The position numbers were made by a program, and so were the translations under genes. Below are positions 35,817 through 45,641 of a stretch of 64,000 nucleotides of DNA, piece by piece. Numbering within the stretch: the first letter of the stretch is position 1; every line of letters starts with the position of its first letter. Under the pieces are notes generated by a model. That model was not told the DNA's origin. It did not search any database and saw only the letters and a list, made by a program, of their open reading frames with translations. Source of the DNA: Hymenobacter lucidus (GTDB taxonomy: Bacteria; Bacteroidota; Bacteroidia; Cytophagales; Hymenobacteraceae); NCBI RefSeq assembly GCF_020447265.1, contig NZ_JAJADR010000009.1, positions 54,766 to 118,765 on the forward strand, read 5' to 3'.

Positions 35817-36166
35817 TGTTTTGGGCCCTAGTGCGCCGCCCAAGCTGGCAGCGACGGTAATTCTGCCAGAAAGCTCCCAGCCCAGGCAACCATTTTTGCC
35901 GCCGCGCCGAGTTGTGAGCATAGGCAGCCAGGGCAGCGGTTGGGTAGCTCCCAGCACCGGCCCAGCAGCCTGCACCAACTCACCTGATAAGGGCAGCTCC
36001 GCGGGTATTGCGGCGCCCCTTGCCGGCTGCTGATCCTGCTCGCGACGGGACCCGCAGCGCCGGGCCAGATGATGAGGCTCTACTGCCCCAGCCGGGCCCA
36101 GCCGGGGGAGCGTAGCCGCGCTACCGGCCACAACTCCTTTTTCTGTCATTTTTTTTCCGTGCAATC
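35817..36166. other. intergenic stretch without a recognised gene
   Basis: 350 GC-rich bases between a terminator and the repeat-domain lipoprotein gene. Weak open frames exist on both strands, but none has a recognisable protein. The promoter of the lipoprotein gene should lie near 36120-36160, where a T-rich run occurs. Confidence 0.5.
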
Positions 36167-37036
36167 ATGCCTGGACAGACTTTCTGTGCCCTACCCCGCC
36201 GCGTGCTGCGGCTCGGTGCCCTTGCCCTTTTTATCGGCTCCCTGCTGAGCACCACGGCCTGCTCCGACTCCTCGGGCGACGCGGCCACCCCCACGCCCAC
36301 GCCTACCGTGCGCCTCGACAACGATGCCAAGCTGGGCCCGCACCTGGTTGATGCCCAGGGCAACAGCATCTACTACTTCTCCCGCGACCTGTCGGGGGCC
36401 AACACCTGCACCGGCGGCTGCGCTACCCTGTGGCCCATTTTCTACGAGCCCAATCTGGTAACTGGCGAAGGGCTGCAGGCAACGGACTTCACCACAATTA
36501 CGACCACCGACGGACGGCAGCAAACGGCCTACAAAGGCTGGCCCATGTACTATTACGCCCCCCTGAACGCGGCCGGCCAGAACGTGCGCGAAAAGCCGGG
36601 CGAGGTAACGGGCGAGAGTATCGGTGGCGTCTGGTTTGTGATGAAGCCGAACTATGCGCTGCTGGTAGCCCGCACCACCGTCACCAACAAGGCCACCAAC
36701 CAAAGCGTACTGAAAAGCTTTCTGATTGACAGTCAGGGCCGCACGCTCTACACCTTCGGCCTCGACCAAACCCAGCCCACCACGCAAAGCACCAATTGCA
36801 GCGGCGGCTGCATCACCACTTGGCCGGTTTACTTGGAAACGGGCCGCACGCTGCCTTCCCTGCTGAAGAGCAGCGACTTTGGGGTGATTACGCGGCCCGA
36901 CGGGCCCAACAACGCCCCCCGCCAGCAGACGACCTACAAAGGCATGCCCCTCTACTACTACACCCCCGACGGAGCCACCCGCAACAGGGCCGAAGGCGAC
37001 GGAATCGGGAACCTGTGGACCGTGGCCGCCCCCTAG
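36167..37036 (+). CDS. lipoprotein with two secreted-repeat domains (COG4315-like)
   Basis: A 289-residue lipoprotein with lipobox LSTTAC (Cys32), then a Thr/Pro-rich linker and two copies of a domain of unknown function. Copy 1 has LVDAQGNSIYYFSRDL, CTGGCATLWPIFY and QQTAYKGWPMYYY. Copy 2 has LIDSQGRTLYTFGLDQ, CSGGCITTWPVYL and QQTTYKGMPLYYY. The paired cysteines in each CxGGC motif may form a disulfide. Such proteins are secreted and of unknown role, and some lie in redox or copper-stress loci. A YceI-family gene follows 78 bases later on the same strand. Confidence 0.8.
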   Translation: MPGQTFCALPRRVLRLGALALFIGSLLSTTACSDSSGDAATPTPTPTVRLDNDAKLGPHLVDAQGNSIYYFSRDLSGANTCTGGCATLWPIFYEPNLVTGEGLQATDFTTITTTDGRQQTAYKGWPMYYYAPLNAAGQNVREKPGEVTGESIGGVWFVMKPNYALLVARTTVTNKATNQSVLKSFLIDSQGRTLYTFGLDQTQPTTQSTNCSGGCITTWPVYLETGRTLPSLLKSSDFGVITRPDGPNNAPRQQTTYKGMPLYYYTPDGATRNRAEGDGIGNLWTVAAP

Positions 37037-37114
37037 AGCCAGCAGCTGCCCGGTTCCTGCTGCACCACGGGCCGGGTGAAACAAAGCCTTTCATTCTACC
37101 CTAACTATTGCGCT

Positions 37115-37756
37115 ATGCTCACCAAAAGTACGCTTTGCATTCTTGGAGTATTGCTCGGGCCGGGGCTCACGGCTTATGCTCAGGCTCCTGAGGGCCAGCT
37201 GAATGCCACCACGGCCGCCACTGCCACATCTGCCTCGGCCCGGCCCCTTCCGGCGGCATTTCAGCTCCGATACGGCACTAATTACGGGCAAATCAGCTTT
37301 TTCTCGTCGACGCCCATCGAGGATATTGAGTCGCAGAACCAGCAGGTGGCCGCCGTGGTGGATATGGTGAGCGGCAAAGTGGCATTTTCGGCTCCGATGA
37401 AGGGTTTCCATTTCAAGCGCCACCTCATGGAAGAGCATTTCCACGAGAACTACGCCGAATCGGAGAAATACCCCAAGGCCACGTTCAGCGGCACATTGCT
37501 GGCCTTGCCGGCTGGGGCCAAGCTCAAAAAAGCACCCCAGCCGGTAGAAGTGCAGGGCGTGCTGATGCTGCACGGCGTGAAGCGTAAAATCAAGGTGCCG
37601 GGCACGCTGGAAATTCGCGACGACCAGCTGCTGCTCACGGCCAACTTCGCCCTGGCTCCCGCCGACTACGACATCGAAATTCCGTCTCTGGTTCGCGACA
37701 ATATCGCCAAGTCCGTAGACGTGAAAGTGCTGATGACCTGTACTCTGCTGCCCTAA
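37115..37756 (+). CDS. YceI-family periplasmic lipocalin-like protein
   Basis: A 213-residue exported protein with signal peptide MLTKSTLCILGVLLGPGLTA (cut near YAQA) and a YceI-type beta-barrel. Signs of the family are GQISFFSSTPIEDIESQNQQ, the central HFKRHLMEEHFHENYAES followed by YPKATFSG, and the late LHGVKRKIKVPGTLEI. YceI proteins bind isoprenoid-like ligands, and their role is poorly known. The frame is open to 37076, and the ATG at 37115 gives the signal peptide. Confidence 0.85.
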   Translation: MLTKSTLCILGVLLGPGLTAYAQAPEGQLNATTAATATSASARPLPAAFQLRYGTNYGQISFFSSTPIEDIESQNQQVAAVVDMVSGKVAFSAPMKGFHFKRHLMEEHFHENYAESEKYPKATFSGTLLALPAGAKLKKAPQPVEVQGVLMLHGVKRKIKVPGTLEIRDDQLLLTANFALAPADYDIEIPSLVRDNIAKSVDVKVLMTCTLLP

Positions 37757-37773
37757 CCTGGGCGAATAAAAAA

Positions 37774-37865
37774 ACGTCATGCTGAGTTTGTCGAAGCATC
37801 TCTACTACAATGGTAAAATCATTTACTACTGCGGTAGAGATGCTTCGGCAAGCTCAGCATGACGT
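37774..37865. repeat. inverted repeat with 32-bp arms
   Basis: Arms 37774-37805 and 37834-37865 are reverse complements with two mismatches, around a 28-base loop. The left arm starts ACGTCATGCTGAGTTTGTCG. It lies between the convergent YceI and GH2 genes. It may work as a terminator for both but has the look of a dispersed repeat. Confidence 0.8.
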
Positions 37866-37887
37866 GCTTTTACAACTCCCGAAAGAC

Positions 37888-40377
37888 CTAGCGGGGCTTG
37901 GCCGCCGATTCGGACTTGAGCTGCACGGTGGCTTCCTTCAGACCTTTGCCCGTTGCCTTGAGCTGCACGGGGCCGGCTTTGTCGGTGGTTTGCACCAGGG
38001 CCACTAGCATACCCTGGAAGGCCTTCATGTGGGGCTCGTGAAACAGCTGCAGGTTCGTCGCGTCGCCGTTGGCCACGGCCCGGAACCGGCCCGCGCCGCT
38101 TACCGCAAACTCCAGCTCGTTGCCGGCATCCGGGCAGAGGTTGCCCTGGGCATCTTCCACCCGGGCCGTCACGAAAGCCAAGTCCTGGCCGTCGGCGGTG
38201 AGTTTGGTGCGGTCGGCGGTAAGCTTGATGTGGTGCGGTTTGCCGGCCGTTTTGATTTCCTCGGTGGCCACGGCTTTGCCCTGGGCATCGTAGGCTACTA
38301 CTTTGATGCTGCCGGGCGCGTACTTCACCTCGTTCCACATCAGGCGGTAGCGGGCCTGCAGGTTGGTGCCGGTGGTGGCTTTGCGCTGGCGGCCCTGGCT
38401 TTTGCCGTTCACGAACAGCTCAGCTTCGGGGTAGCTGGTGTAGCAAAACACGGGCGTAGTCTGGCCTTCCCGGCCGGGCCACGTCCAGTGGGGCAGCAGA
38501 TGCAGTGTAGGCGCGGCCGTGTTCCAGCGTGAGCGGTAGAGGTAGAACCGGTCTTTGGGAATGCCGGCCAAGTCCATAATACCGAAGTAGGAGCTGTGCG
38601 AGGGCCACTTCTCGTCGTAGGGCGTAGGCTCGCCCAGGTAGTCGAAGCCGGTCCATACAAACTCGCCCATCGTGTAGGACAAGTCGTCCTGGGCCGCAAA
38701 TTCCTCGTCGGGCGTCTGGGACCAGTTGCAGTACTCCACGTCGTAGGACGACGACTGGTTGTCGGGATACTTTTTGTCTTTGCCCTTTTCCACCGGAAAC
38801 TTGTACACGCCCCGGGAGCTGACCGTGGAAGCCGTTTCGGAACCCATCAGCATGCCCTGGGGCAGCTTGGCGTGGGCTTCGGGGTAGCGGTGGGGTTTGT
38901 AGTTGAAGCCCGGCACGTCGAGCAGGGCCGCAAAGCCGTTGCCCACGGCCGCGTCGAACTGGTCCATGCCGGCCGTAACGGGGCGCGTGGGGTCTTCGCG
39001 GTGCACGATATCCTGGAGCTGCTTGGCAATGGCCACGCCGCCCGGCGCCCACTGGTCGGGCACCTCGTTGCCGATGCTCCACAGCACCACCGACGGATGG
39101 TTCCGGTCGCGGTGCACCATGTTTACCAGGTCCTTCTCGGCCCACTGGTCGAAATACTGGCTGTAGCCGTTCTTGACTTTGGCCTTTTTCCACTCGTCAA
39201 ATGATTCGACAATCACCATGAAGCCCATTTCGTCGCAGAGCTGCACCAGCTCGGGCGCGGGCATGTTGTGGGTGGTCCGGATGGCATCGGCGCCCAAGTC
39301 CTTGAGCAACGTGAGCTGCCGGCGCAGAGCGGCCGTGTTTACCGCCGCGCCCAACGGGCCCAGGTCGTGGTGGTTGCACACGCCCCGGAACTTGCGCGGC
39401 TGCCCGTTCAGGGAAAAGCCTTTGCCCGACTCAAACTTAAAGGAGCGAATACCGAACGGGGTGGTGTACTCATCCTTGAGCACGTCGCCGGCAAATAATT
39501 TAGACGAAGCCGAGTACAGCACCGGCGTTTCCGGCGACCAGAGCCGAGGCTTGGGCACGGTGAGATTTTGCTCAAACTCCTGGGCGCCGGCCGGCAGCGG
39601 CGTGCTGGCTTTGGCTATTACTTTGCCCGCCGCGTCGCGGATTTCGGTTTCGAGCCGCAGCCCGGCCGCTTTGCCGCCCGGCATTTCTACCTTGGTTTTC
39701 AGCTTTACCGTGGCCGCGCTGGCACTGATTTCGGGCGTGGTCAGGTAAGTGCCCCACACCGGAATGTGCACGTCGTCGGTGACGAGCAGGTGCACGTTGC
39801 GGTAGAGACCGGCCCCGGGGTACCAGCGCGAGGCTTCCGGCTGATTTTCGAGGCGTACGGCCAGCGTATTGGGGCCGCTGGCTTGCAGAAACGGGGTAAT
39901 ATCGAAGTGGAACGTGTTGTAGCCATAGGGCCAGCGGCCCACTTCCTTGCCGTTGATGAACACGTGCGCGTCGCTCATGGCCCCGTCGAAGACCAGCACG
40001 GCACGCTTGCCCGGCCCGAAGCCGGGCACCGCCAGCGGCCGGCGGTACCAGCCCGTGCCGATGAAGGGCAGCCCACCGGTACGACCGGCTTTGGTGGTAG
40101 CCTGGGCCTCGTTGTTTTGCTCAATCTTAACCTTTTGCAGGTCGTTGGTGCTGCTGAACGGGCCGTAGATGGCCCAGTCGTGCGGGATGCTCACGGTTTG
40201 CCACTTGGCATCCTGAAAGTCGGGCTGGGCCGCGCCGGGCACGTCGCCTTTGGCAAATTTCCAGTCGTTGGTGAGCAGATATTCGCGGCGGGCCTGGGCG
40301 GCGGCGGGCAGCTGGGCCAGCAGCAAAGCTCCGGCGGCCAGGCCGCGCAGGGTGTATCGAACAATGGATTGTGTCAT
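37888..40377 (-). CDS. glycoside hydrolase family 2 (beta-galactosidase-like)
   Basis: A retaining exo-glycosidase of 829 residues, probably periplasmic. After a signal peptide (MTQSIVRYTLRGLAAGALLL, cut near AAAQA) come the sugar-binding domain (40-200), an immunoglobulin-like domain (210-310) and the TIM barrel (310-610). The barrel carries the acid/base WSIGNEVPDQW and the nucleophile region GMLMGSETAS. A C-terminal DUF4982-like Ig domain follows (650-829). Members act on beta-galactosides, beta-glucuronides or others. Pectic galactan side chains would fit the surrounding pectin genes, but this is inference. It is divergent from the GH97 gene. Confidence 0.88.
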   Translation of the reverse strand: MTQSIVRYTLRGLAAGALLLAQLPAAAQARREYLLTNDWKFAKGDVPGAAQPDFQDAKWQTVSIPHDWAIYGPFSSTNDLQKVKIEQNNEAQATTKAGRTGGLPFIGTGWYRRPLAVPGFGPGKRAVLVFDGAMSDAHVFINGKEVGRWPYGYNTFHFDITPFLQASGPNTLAVRLENQPEASRWYPGAGLYRNVHLLVTDDVHIPVWGTYLTTPEISASAATVKLKTKVEMPGGKAAGLRLETEIRDAAGKVIAKASTPLPAGAQEFEQNLTVPKPRLWSPETPVLYSASSKLFAGDVLKDEYTTPFGIRSFKFESGKGFSLNGQPRKFRGVCNHHDLGPLGAAVNTAALRRQLTLLKDLGADAIRTTHNMPAPELVQLCDEMGFMVIVESFDEWKKAKVKNGYSQYFDQWAEKDLVNMVHRDRNHPSVVLWSIGNEVPDQWAPGGVAIAKQLQDIVHREDPTRPVTAGMDQFDAAVGNGFAALLDVPGFNYKPHRYPEAHAKLPQGMLMGSETASTVSSRGVYKFPVEKGKDKKYPDNQSSSYDVEYCNWSQTPDEEFAAQDDLSYTMGEFVWTGFDYLGEPTPYDEKWPSHSSYFGIMDLAGIPKDRFYLYRSRWNTAAPTLHLLPHWTWPGREGQTTPVFCYTSYPEAELFVNGKSQGRQRKATTGTNLQARYRLMWNEVKYAPGSIKVVAYDAQGKAVATEEIKTAGKPHHIKLTADRTKLTADGQDLAFVTARVEDAQGNLCPDAGNELEFAVSGAGRFRAVANGDATNLQLFHEPHMKAFQGMLVALVQTTDKAGPVQLKATGKGLKEATVQLKSESAAKPR

Positions 40378-40626
40378 GCGAATGGCAATGGAAGTAGGCG
40401 GCCGAAACCGGAAAAAGCAGCTTGGCCCGGCAAGTTGCACCCGCATTGGTTAAGCGGCAACACAAATCCGGGTGGGTACCAGCGAAGTGCCCCTGGCGCA
40501 AGCAGCGCCATACAAACCGACAGCGGGGTAAGTGCCGGCTCACCTTTCTTCAGATTTACCCTACTAAACCCAGCTGTTTTCAGAGGGACGACGCGTTTTT
40601 TTCGCCAAAAACCCCAACTTTGAAAC

Positions 40627-42765
40627 ATGAATAAACTACGCAACTTATTGCCGGGCCACAACAGTCGCCGCTACCTGCTGCTGCTGTGCTGCCTGGTGTG
40701 GAGCGCCGCCCGCGCCGAGGAAATTCAGTCGCCCAATAAACAGCTGACCCTGAGCGTGGTGCTCCAGGATGGCGGCGTGCCGGCCTACAGCCTCACCTAC
40801 AAAGGCAAGCCGGTATTGAAGCCCGGCACGCTGGGTCTGGAGCTGAAAAACACCACCAGCCTCACCAACGGTTTCACCCAAACCGCCGCCACCCGCCGCA
40901 GCTTCGACGAGAGCTGGCAGCCGGTGTGGGGCGAGGTCAAAACCATCCGCAACCACTACAACGAGCTGGCCGTGACGCTCACCCAGGCGGCCACCAAGCG
41001 CACGATGCTCGTGCGCTTCCGCCTCTACGACGACGGCCTGGGCTTCCGCTACGAGTTTCCGCGCCAGAAAGAACTCGACTACTTCGTGGTGAAAGAGGAA
41101 AAAACGCAGTTTGCCCTCAACGGCGACCATAAAGCCTTCTGGCTGCCCGGCGACTACGACACCCAGGAATACAGCACTGTCACGTCGAACCTCTCAGAAG
41201 TGCGCGGCAAGATGAAGGCCGCCGTGACGCCCAACGCCTCGCAGACGACCTTCTCGGAAACCGGCCTGCAGACGCCACTGATGCTGAAAGGCAATGGCTT
41301 GTACATCAACATTCACGAGGCAGCGCTGGTCGACTACTCGGCTATGCACCTGGAGCTGGACGACAAGACCTACGTGCTGGAGTCGCGCCTGACGCCGGAT
41401 GCGGTGGGCAACCGAGCCGAGTTGCAAACGCCTTGCCTCTCACCCTGGCGCACGATTATCGTGAGCGACAAAGCCGCTGACATTCTCGAATCGAAGCTGG
41501 TGCTGAACCTGAATGAGCCGAGCAAGATTAAGGACACCTCCTGGATTAAGCCCGTGAAGTACGTGGGCGTGTGGTGGGAGATGATTACGGGCAAAAGCAC
41601 CTGGAGCTATACCAACCAGGACAACATCAAGCTCGACTCGATTGACTACTCCAAAACCAAGCCCAACGGCACCCACGGCGCCAACAACACCCGCGTGAAA
41701 ACCTACATCGACTTTGCCGCCAAGCACGGCTTCGACGCGGTGCTGGTGGAAGGCTGGAACACGGGCTGGGAAGACTGGTTTGGCAAGCACAAAGACTACG
41801 TGTTCGACTTCGTGACGCCCTACCCCGACTTCGACGTGCAGGAGCTGAACCGCTACGCCCAGAGCAAGAACGTGAAGATCATGATGCACCACGAAACTTC
41901 GGGCTCGGTGCGCAACTACGAGCGGCACCTGGATACGGCCTTTCAGTTCATGAACAAGTACGGCTACAACGCCGTGAAAACCGGCTACGTGGGCGACATC
42001 GTGCCGCTGGGCCACCACCACTACGACCAGTGGATGATTAACCACTACAACTACGTGCTGACCAAGGCCGCCGACTACAAGGTGATGGTGAACGGGCACG
42101 AGGCCGTGCGCCCCACCGGCCTGGCCCGCACCTACCCCAACCTGATTGGCAACGAAGCCGCCCGGGGCACCGAGTACGAGTCGTTTGGGGGCAACAACGC
42201 CGACCACACCACCATTTTGCCTTTCACCCGCCTCATCGGGGGCCCAATGGACTACACGCCCGGCATTTTTCAGACGAAGGTCAGCGCCTACAACCCGCAG
42301 AACAACTCGTTTGTGCACAGCACCCTGGCCCGGCAGCTGGCCCTGTACGTGACGTTGTATTCGCCGCTGCAAATGGCCGCCGACCTGCCTGAAACCTACG
42401 AAAAGCACCTCGACGCCTTCCAGTTTATTAAAGACGTAGCCGTGGACTGGGACGATACCAAGGTGCTGGAAGCCGAGCCCGGCGACTACGTCACCATTGC
42501 CCGCAAGGCCAAGGGCAAGAGCAGCTGGTTTATCGGTAGCTCCTGCGACGAAAACGGCCGCACCTCGAAAATCAACCTGAGTTTCCTGGAGCCCGGCAAA
42601 AAGTACGTGGCCACCATCTACGCCGACGGCAAGGACGCGCACTACGAGAAAAACCCGCAGACCTACGCCATCCGCAAACTCAACGTGACCAGCAAATCGA
42701 AGCTGACCCAGTACTGCGCCCCCGGCGGCGGCTACGCCATCAGCGTAATCGAAGCTGGCCGTTAG
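40627..42765 (+). CDS. glycoside hydrolase family 97 (alpha-glucosidase/alpha-galactosidase)
   Basis: A 712-residue secreted exo-alpha-glycosidase. Signal peptide: residues 1-30, ending SAARAEE. The N-terminal beta-super-sandwich (30-290) contains FRLYDDGLGFRYEFPRQ. The catalytic barrel (300-600) has YVGVWWEMITGKSTW, FDAVLVEGWNTGWEDWFGKH, MMHHETSGSVRNYE, VKTGYVGDIVPLGHHHYDQW and PTGLARTYPNLIGNEAARGT, which holds the conserved Glu. The C-terminal domain (620-712) is beta-rich. GH97 includes inverting alpha-glucosidases (SusB type) and retaining alpha-galactosidases. The GNEAARG stretch favours the SusB-like side, but only weakly. Confidence 0.9.
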   Translation: MNKLRNLLPGHNSRRYLLLLCCLVWSAARAEEIQSPNKQLTLSVVLQDGGVPAYSLTYKGKPVLKPGTLGLELKNTTSLTNGFTQTAATRRSFDESWQPVWGEVKTIRNHYNELAVTLTQAATKRTMLVRFRLYDDGLGFRYEFPRQKELDYFVVKEEKTQFALNGDHKAFWLPGDYDTQEYSTVTSNLSEVRGKMKAAVTPNASQTTFSETGLQTPLMLKGNGLYINIHEAALVDYSAMHLELDDKTYVLESRLTPDAVGNRAELQTPCLSPWRTIIVSDKAADILESKLVLNLNEPSKIKDTSWIKPVKYVGVWWEMITGKSTWSYTNQDNIKLDSIDYSKTKPNGTHGANNTRVKTYIDFAAKHGFDAVLVEGWNTGWEDWFGKHKDYVFDFVTPYPDFDVQELNRYAQSKNVKIMMHHETSGSVRNYERHLDTAFQFMNKYGYNAVKTGYVGDIVPLGHHHYDQWMINHYNYVLTKAADYKVMVNGHEAVRPTGLARTYPNLIGNEAARGTEYESFGGNNADHTTILPFTRLIGGPMDYTPGIFQTKVSAYNPQNNSFVHSTLARQLALYVTLYSPLQMAADLPETYEKHLDAFQFIKDVAVDWDDTKVLEAEPGDYVTIARKAKGKSSWFIGSSCDENGRTSKINLSFLEPGKKYVATIYADGKDAHYEKNPQTYAIRKLNVTSKSKLTQYCAPGGGYAISVIEAGR

Positions 42766-42794
42766 CAGACGCTTCGCAAACCTGCCCAAACGAT

Positions 42795-42834
42795 AAAAAG
42801 CCCCGCTGGACGCCGTGTCCGGCGGGGCTTTTTT
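42795..42834 (+). terminator. intrinsic terminator after GH97
   Basis: AAAAAGCCCCGC (42795-42806) pairs with GCGGGGCTTTTTT (42822-42834), followed by TGTGG. Confidence 0.85.
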
Positions 42835-43140
42835 GTGGTGCTTCGCCACGGCTCAATTCGACGAACTACCGCCACCCGTTCTTCTACCCACAAGCAAGCA
42901 ACCGGCGCCATAAAGGGCTGCTTCTCTGCCACCAGCCAGGGGGCAGGTGCTGTAATTGGCCGCCGTTTGGCCGGTTTGTTTCGCCCGGTGCAGTTCCCGG
43001 CAACGTTGCCGGTAACGATTGCATAGATATACCTATCCTATTAGCCTCCTATATGCTCATATCCTGAAGTTTAGCTGGTAGGTTTAGGCTAATGATTCCC
43101 CCGCTGGCAGCTGCCGGCATCCACCCACATTTCCCAGCTT
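42835..43140. other. intergenic stretch before the pectate lyase gene
   Basis: 306 bases with no recognisable gene. The part near 43020-43090 is AT-rich and probably holds the promoter of the pectate lyase gene. No clear -7 box was found. Confidence 0.5.
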
Positions 43141-45387
43141 ATGAAGCGGTTGCTTTGTCTACTCTTACTCCTAACGCCGGCGGCATTGCGCGCCCAGGCC
43201 ATAACCATCGTAGAATCGGCCGGCTGGCTGGAGTCGGCGTACGTGCGGTGGCAGCCCATTGCGGCGGCCCAGAGCTACAACGTGTACTACAGCGGCGGCG
43301 GGGCTGTCAACCAGAAGATTGATAACCAGCTGATCCGCAGCTACGGCGCCTTTTACCGGGCCGACGTGCCGGGCCTGAGCCCGGGCACCTACACGCTCAA
43401 GATTGTGCCCGTTGTTTCGGGCGTGGAAGGCACTGGCACCGTAACCGGCGCCCTGACGGTGCAGGCCCAGGACCGAGGCGGCTTTGCCTTCAGCAACGGC
43501 CGGGTGCCGGGGGCCTACAACGCCGATGGTACTGTGAAAGCCAACGCGGTAATCCTCTACATCACGCAAAACACCAAGAACACGGTTTCCCTCAACGTAA
43601 CCGGGGCTACCGTGAACCCCTGCGTGGGGCTGCAAACCATTCTGGAAGGCTTCAAGAAAGGGCGCGACGCCCGGCCGCTGCTCATTCGTCTGGTTGGCCA
43701 GATTACCGACTTGAGCTACCTGCAAAGCGGCGACCTGGTTATCGAGAATGCCAACTTTGCTTCCAGCTACATTACCCTCGAAGGCGTGGGCAACGACGCT
43801 GTGGCCGATGGCTGGGGCATCCGGATCAAAAACGCTTCCAACGTGGAAATCCGCAACATCGCCACGATGAACTGCGACAGTGACGAGGGCGACAACATTG
43901 GCCTGCAGCAGGATAACGACTACATTTGGGTGCACAACGTGGACTTGTTCTACGGCCGCGCTGGCAGCGACCCGGACCAAGTGAAGGGCGACGGGGCAAT
44001 GGACTGCAAACGGTCGACCTACGTGACCTTCGCCTACAACCACTTCTGGGACACGGGCAAGTCGAACCTGCTAGGTTTGAGCGAGGCCACTACCCAGGGC
44101 CTCTACATCACCTACCACCACAACTGGTACGACCATTCCGATTCGCGCCACCCGCGGGTGCGCTTCTATTCGGCCCACGTTTACAACAACTACTACGACG
44201 GCATCTCGAAATACGGGGCCGGCTCTACCGAGGGCTCCTCGGTGTTCATGGAAGGCAACTACTTCCGCAACTGCAAGTACCCGATTCTGACCTCAATGCA
44301 GGGCACGGACGTGTACAACCCCACCACGCAGCGCAACGACTACGTGAACATGCCCATCTTCTCCAAGGAAGACGGCGGCAGCGTCAAGGCATTCGACAAC
44401 TATATGACCGGGCAGCAGCGCTTCGTACCATACGGTGCCAGCGGCTACCCCAATTCCACGGTCGACTTTGATGCTTACGTAGCCACCACCCGCACCGAAG
44501 TGGTGGGCAGCACCATCGTTTCGGCCTATGGCCGCAATGCCTACAACAACTTCGATACGAACCCGGCCGTGATGTACGCCTACACGCCCGACGCCCCTAC
44601 GGCGGCCAAGGACAAGGCCACGCAGTACGCGGGGCGCATTGGCGGCGGCGACTTCAAATGGACCTTCAACAATGCCGTCGACGACGCTTCTTCCGCCGTT
44701 AACGTGCCACTGCAAACAGCGCTGGTCAACTATACCACCGGGCTGGTTTCGGTGCAGGGCGACGGCATAGCGCCGCCCCCACCGCCACCCTCGGGCACCG
44801 GCGGCATGGTGCACAACTTCACGTTGGCCGGCACCACCAGCACGTTTTACACCATCACCGGCAACCTGTCGACGTCGCAGGGCACGGTGGTCTACAATGG
44901 GCTGAACCTGACGCAGTGCCTGAAGCTGGAGTCGTCCACGAACGTGGCGTTTACGACCACCGCCGCCGCTACGCTGACGCTGGTATTCAATGATGCTTTC
45001 AGCGGCACAGTGAAAGTAGACAACGTCAACCAGACGGTAACGGCGGGCCGCCTGACGATGGCCCTCCCCGCTGGTGCCCACCAAATCACCAAAGGCACCA
45101 CGGCCAACATTTACTACATCAACACGGCTTACGCCGGCGCCCTGGCCACTCGCAACCAGGACGCGCTGCTGCCGCTGAACGTGTACCCCAACCCGGCGGC
45201 CGATGCCGTAGTGGTAGAGTGGCCGAGCAAGCAGCCGTTTTCGCTCTATACCAGCACGGGCCGCCTGCTGAAAACGGGCGTTACCAACCAGCCCGTTGAC
45301 TTGAAAGACGTCAAGCCCGGCTTGTACCTCATCGTGGTTCGGGACGAGCAAGGCCACCTGCGCACGAGCCGGCTGGTCAAGCAGTAA
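43141..45387 (+). CDS. pectate lyase (PL1) with type IX secretion sorting domain
   Basis: A 748-residue secreted lyase that cleaves polygalacturonate by beta-elimination. Signal peptide MKRLLCLLLLLTPAALRAQA. An N-terminal fibronectin-like region (20-110) precedes the beta-helix (about 110-470) with PL1 features: VKGDGAMDCKRSTYVTFAYN, GKSNLLGLSE and HHNWYDHSDSRHPRVR, whose last Arg is the likely catalytic base. After a PPPPPP linker comes a beta-sandwich (560-660), then the C-terminal sorting domain (about 680-748, LNVYPNPAADAVVVEW, LYLIVVRDEQGHLRTSRLVK) that marks a T9SS cargo. Its products would feed GH105 at 19194. Confidence 0.92.
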   Translation: MKRLLCLLLLLTPAALRAQAITIVESAGWLESAYVRWQPIAAAQSYNVYYSGGGAVNQKIDNQLIRSYGAFYRADVPGLSPGTYTLKIVPVVSGVEGTGTVTGALTVQAQDRGGFAFSNGRVPGAYNADGTVKANAVILYITQNTKNTVSLNVTGATVNPCVGLQTILEGFKKGRDARPLLIRLVGQITDLSYLQSGDLVIENANFASSYITLEGVGNDAVADGWGIRIKNASNVEIRNIATMNCDSDEGDNIGLQQDNDYIWVHNVDLFYGRAGSDPDQVKGDGAMDCKRSTYVTFAYNHFWDTGKSNLLGLSEATTQGLYITYHHNWYDHSDSRHPRVRFYSAHVYNNYYDGISKYGAGSTEGSSVFMEGNYFRNCKYPILTSMQGTDVYNPTTQRNDYVNMPIFSKEDGGSVKAFDNYMTGQQRFVPYGASGYPNSTVDFDAYVATTRTEVVGSTIVSAYGRNAYNNFDTNPAVMYAYTPDAPTAAKDKATQYAGRIGGGDFKWTFNNAVDDASSAVNVPLQTALVNYTTGLVSVQGDGIAPPPPPPSGTGGMVHNFTLAGTTSTFYTITGNLSTSQGTVVYNGLNLTQCLKLESSTNVAFTTTAAATLTLVFNDAFSGTVKVDNVNQTVTAGRLTMALPAGAHQITKGTTANIYYINTAYAGALATRNQDALLPLNVYPNPAADAVVVEWPSKQPFSLYTSTGRLLKTGVTNQPVDLKDVKPGLYLIVVRDEQGHLRTSRLVKQ

Positions 45388-45406
45388 GCAGGCTTCCCTC
45401 CCATTG

Positions 45407-45444
45407 AAAAGCCCCACCAGACGCGTTGTCCGGTGGGGCTTTTT
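45407..45444 (+). terminator. intrinsic terminator after the pectate lyase gene
   Basis: AAAAGCCCCACC (45407-45418) pairs with GGTGGGGCTTTT (45432-45443), followed by T. Loop and stem resemble the terminator at 42795-42834. Confidence 0.85.
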
Positions 45445-45527
45445 GGTGCCATGCCCATTACACGTTGCGCCGGCAGTTTACTCACATGCAGCACTCCTGC
45501 CGCAGTTCCTTGGAATGGCTACAGTAA

Positions 45528-45610
45528 GTTTTGCGTCATATTTTCCGGAGTCTAAAAAGTATGATGCAAAACGTGGAGCTTATTTTTCAGTTCTTAAATA
45601 ACAAGCTCCA
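45528..45610. repeat. two adjacent AT-rich hairpins
   Basis: GTTTTGCGTCATA (45528-45540) pairs with TATGATGCAAAAC (45560-45572) with one mismatch, and right after it TGGAGCTT (45574-45581) pairs perfectly with AAGCTCCA (45603-45610). They lie between the convergent pectate lyase and epimerase genes. Confidence 0.6.
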
Positions 45611-45641
45611 AAACAACTTCATTGCTCAGCGCCGTCCCGGC

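Noticed and set aside
41440..42849. Long minus-strand open frame opposite GH97
   Set aside because: The translation is Val/His/Gly-rich without domains, typical of the antisense frame of a GC-rich gene.
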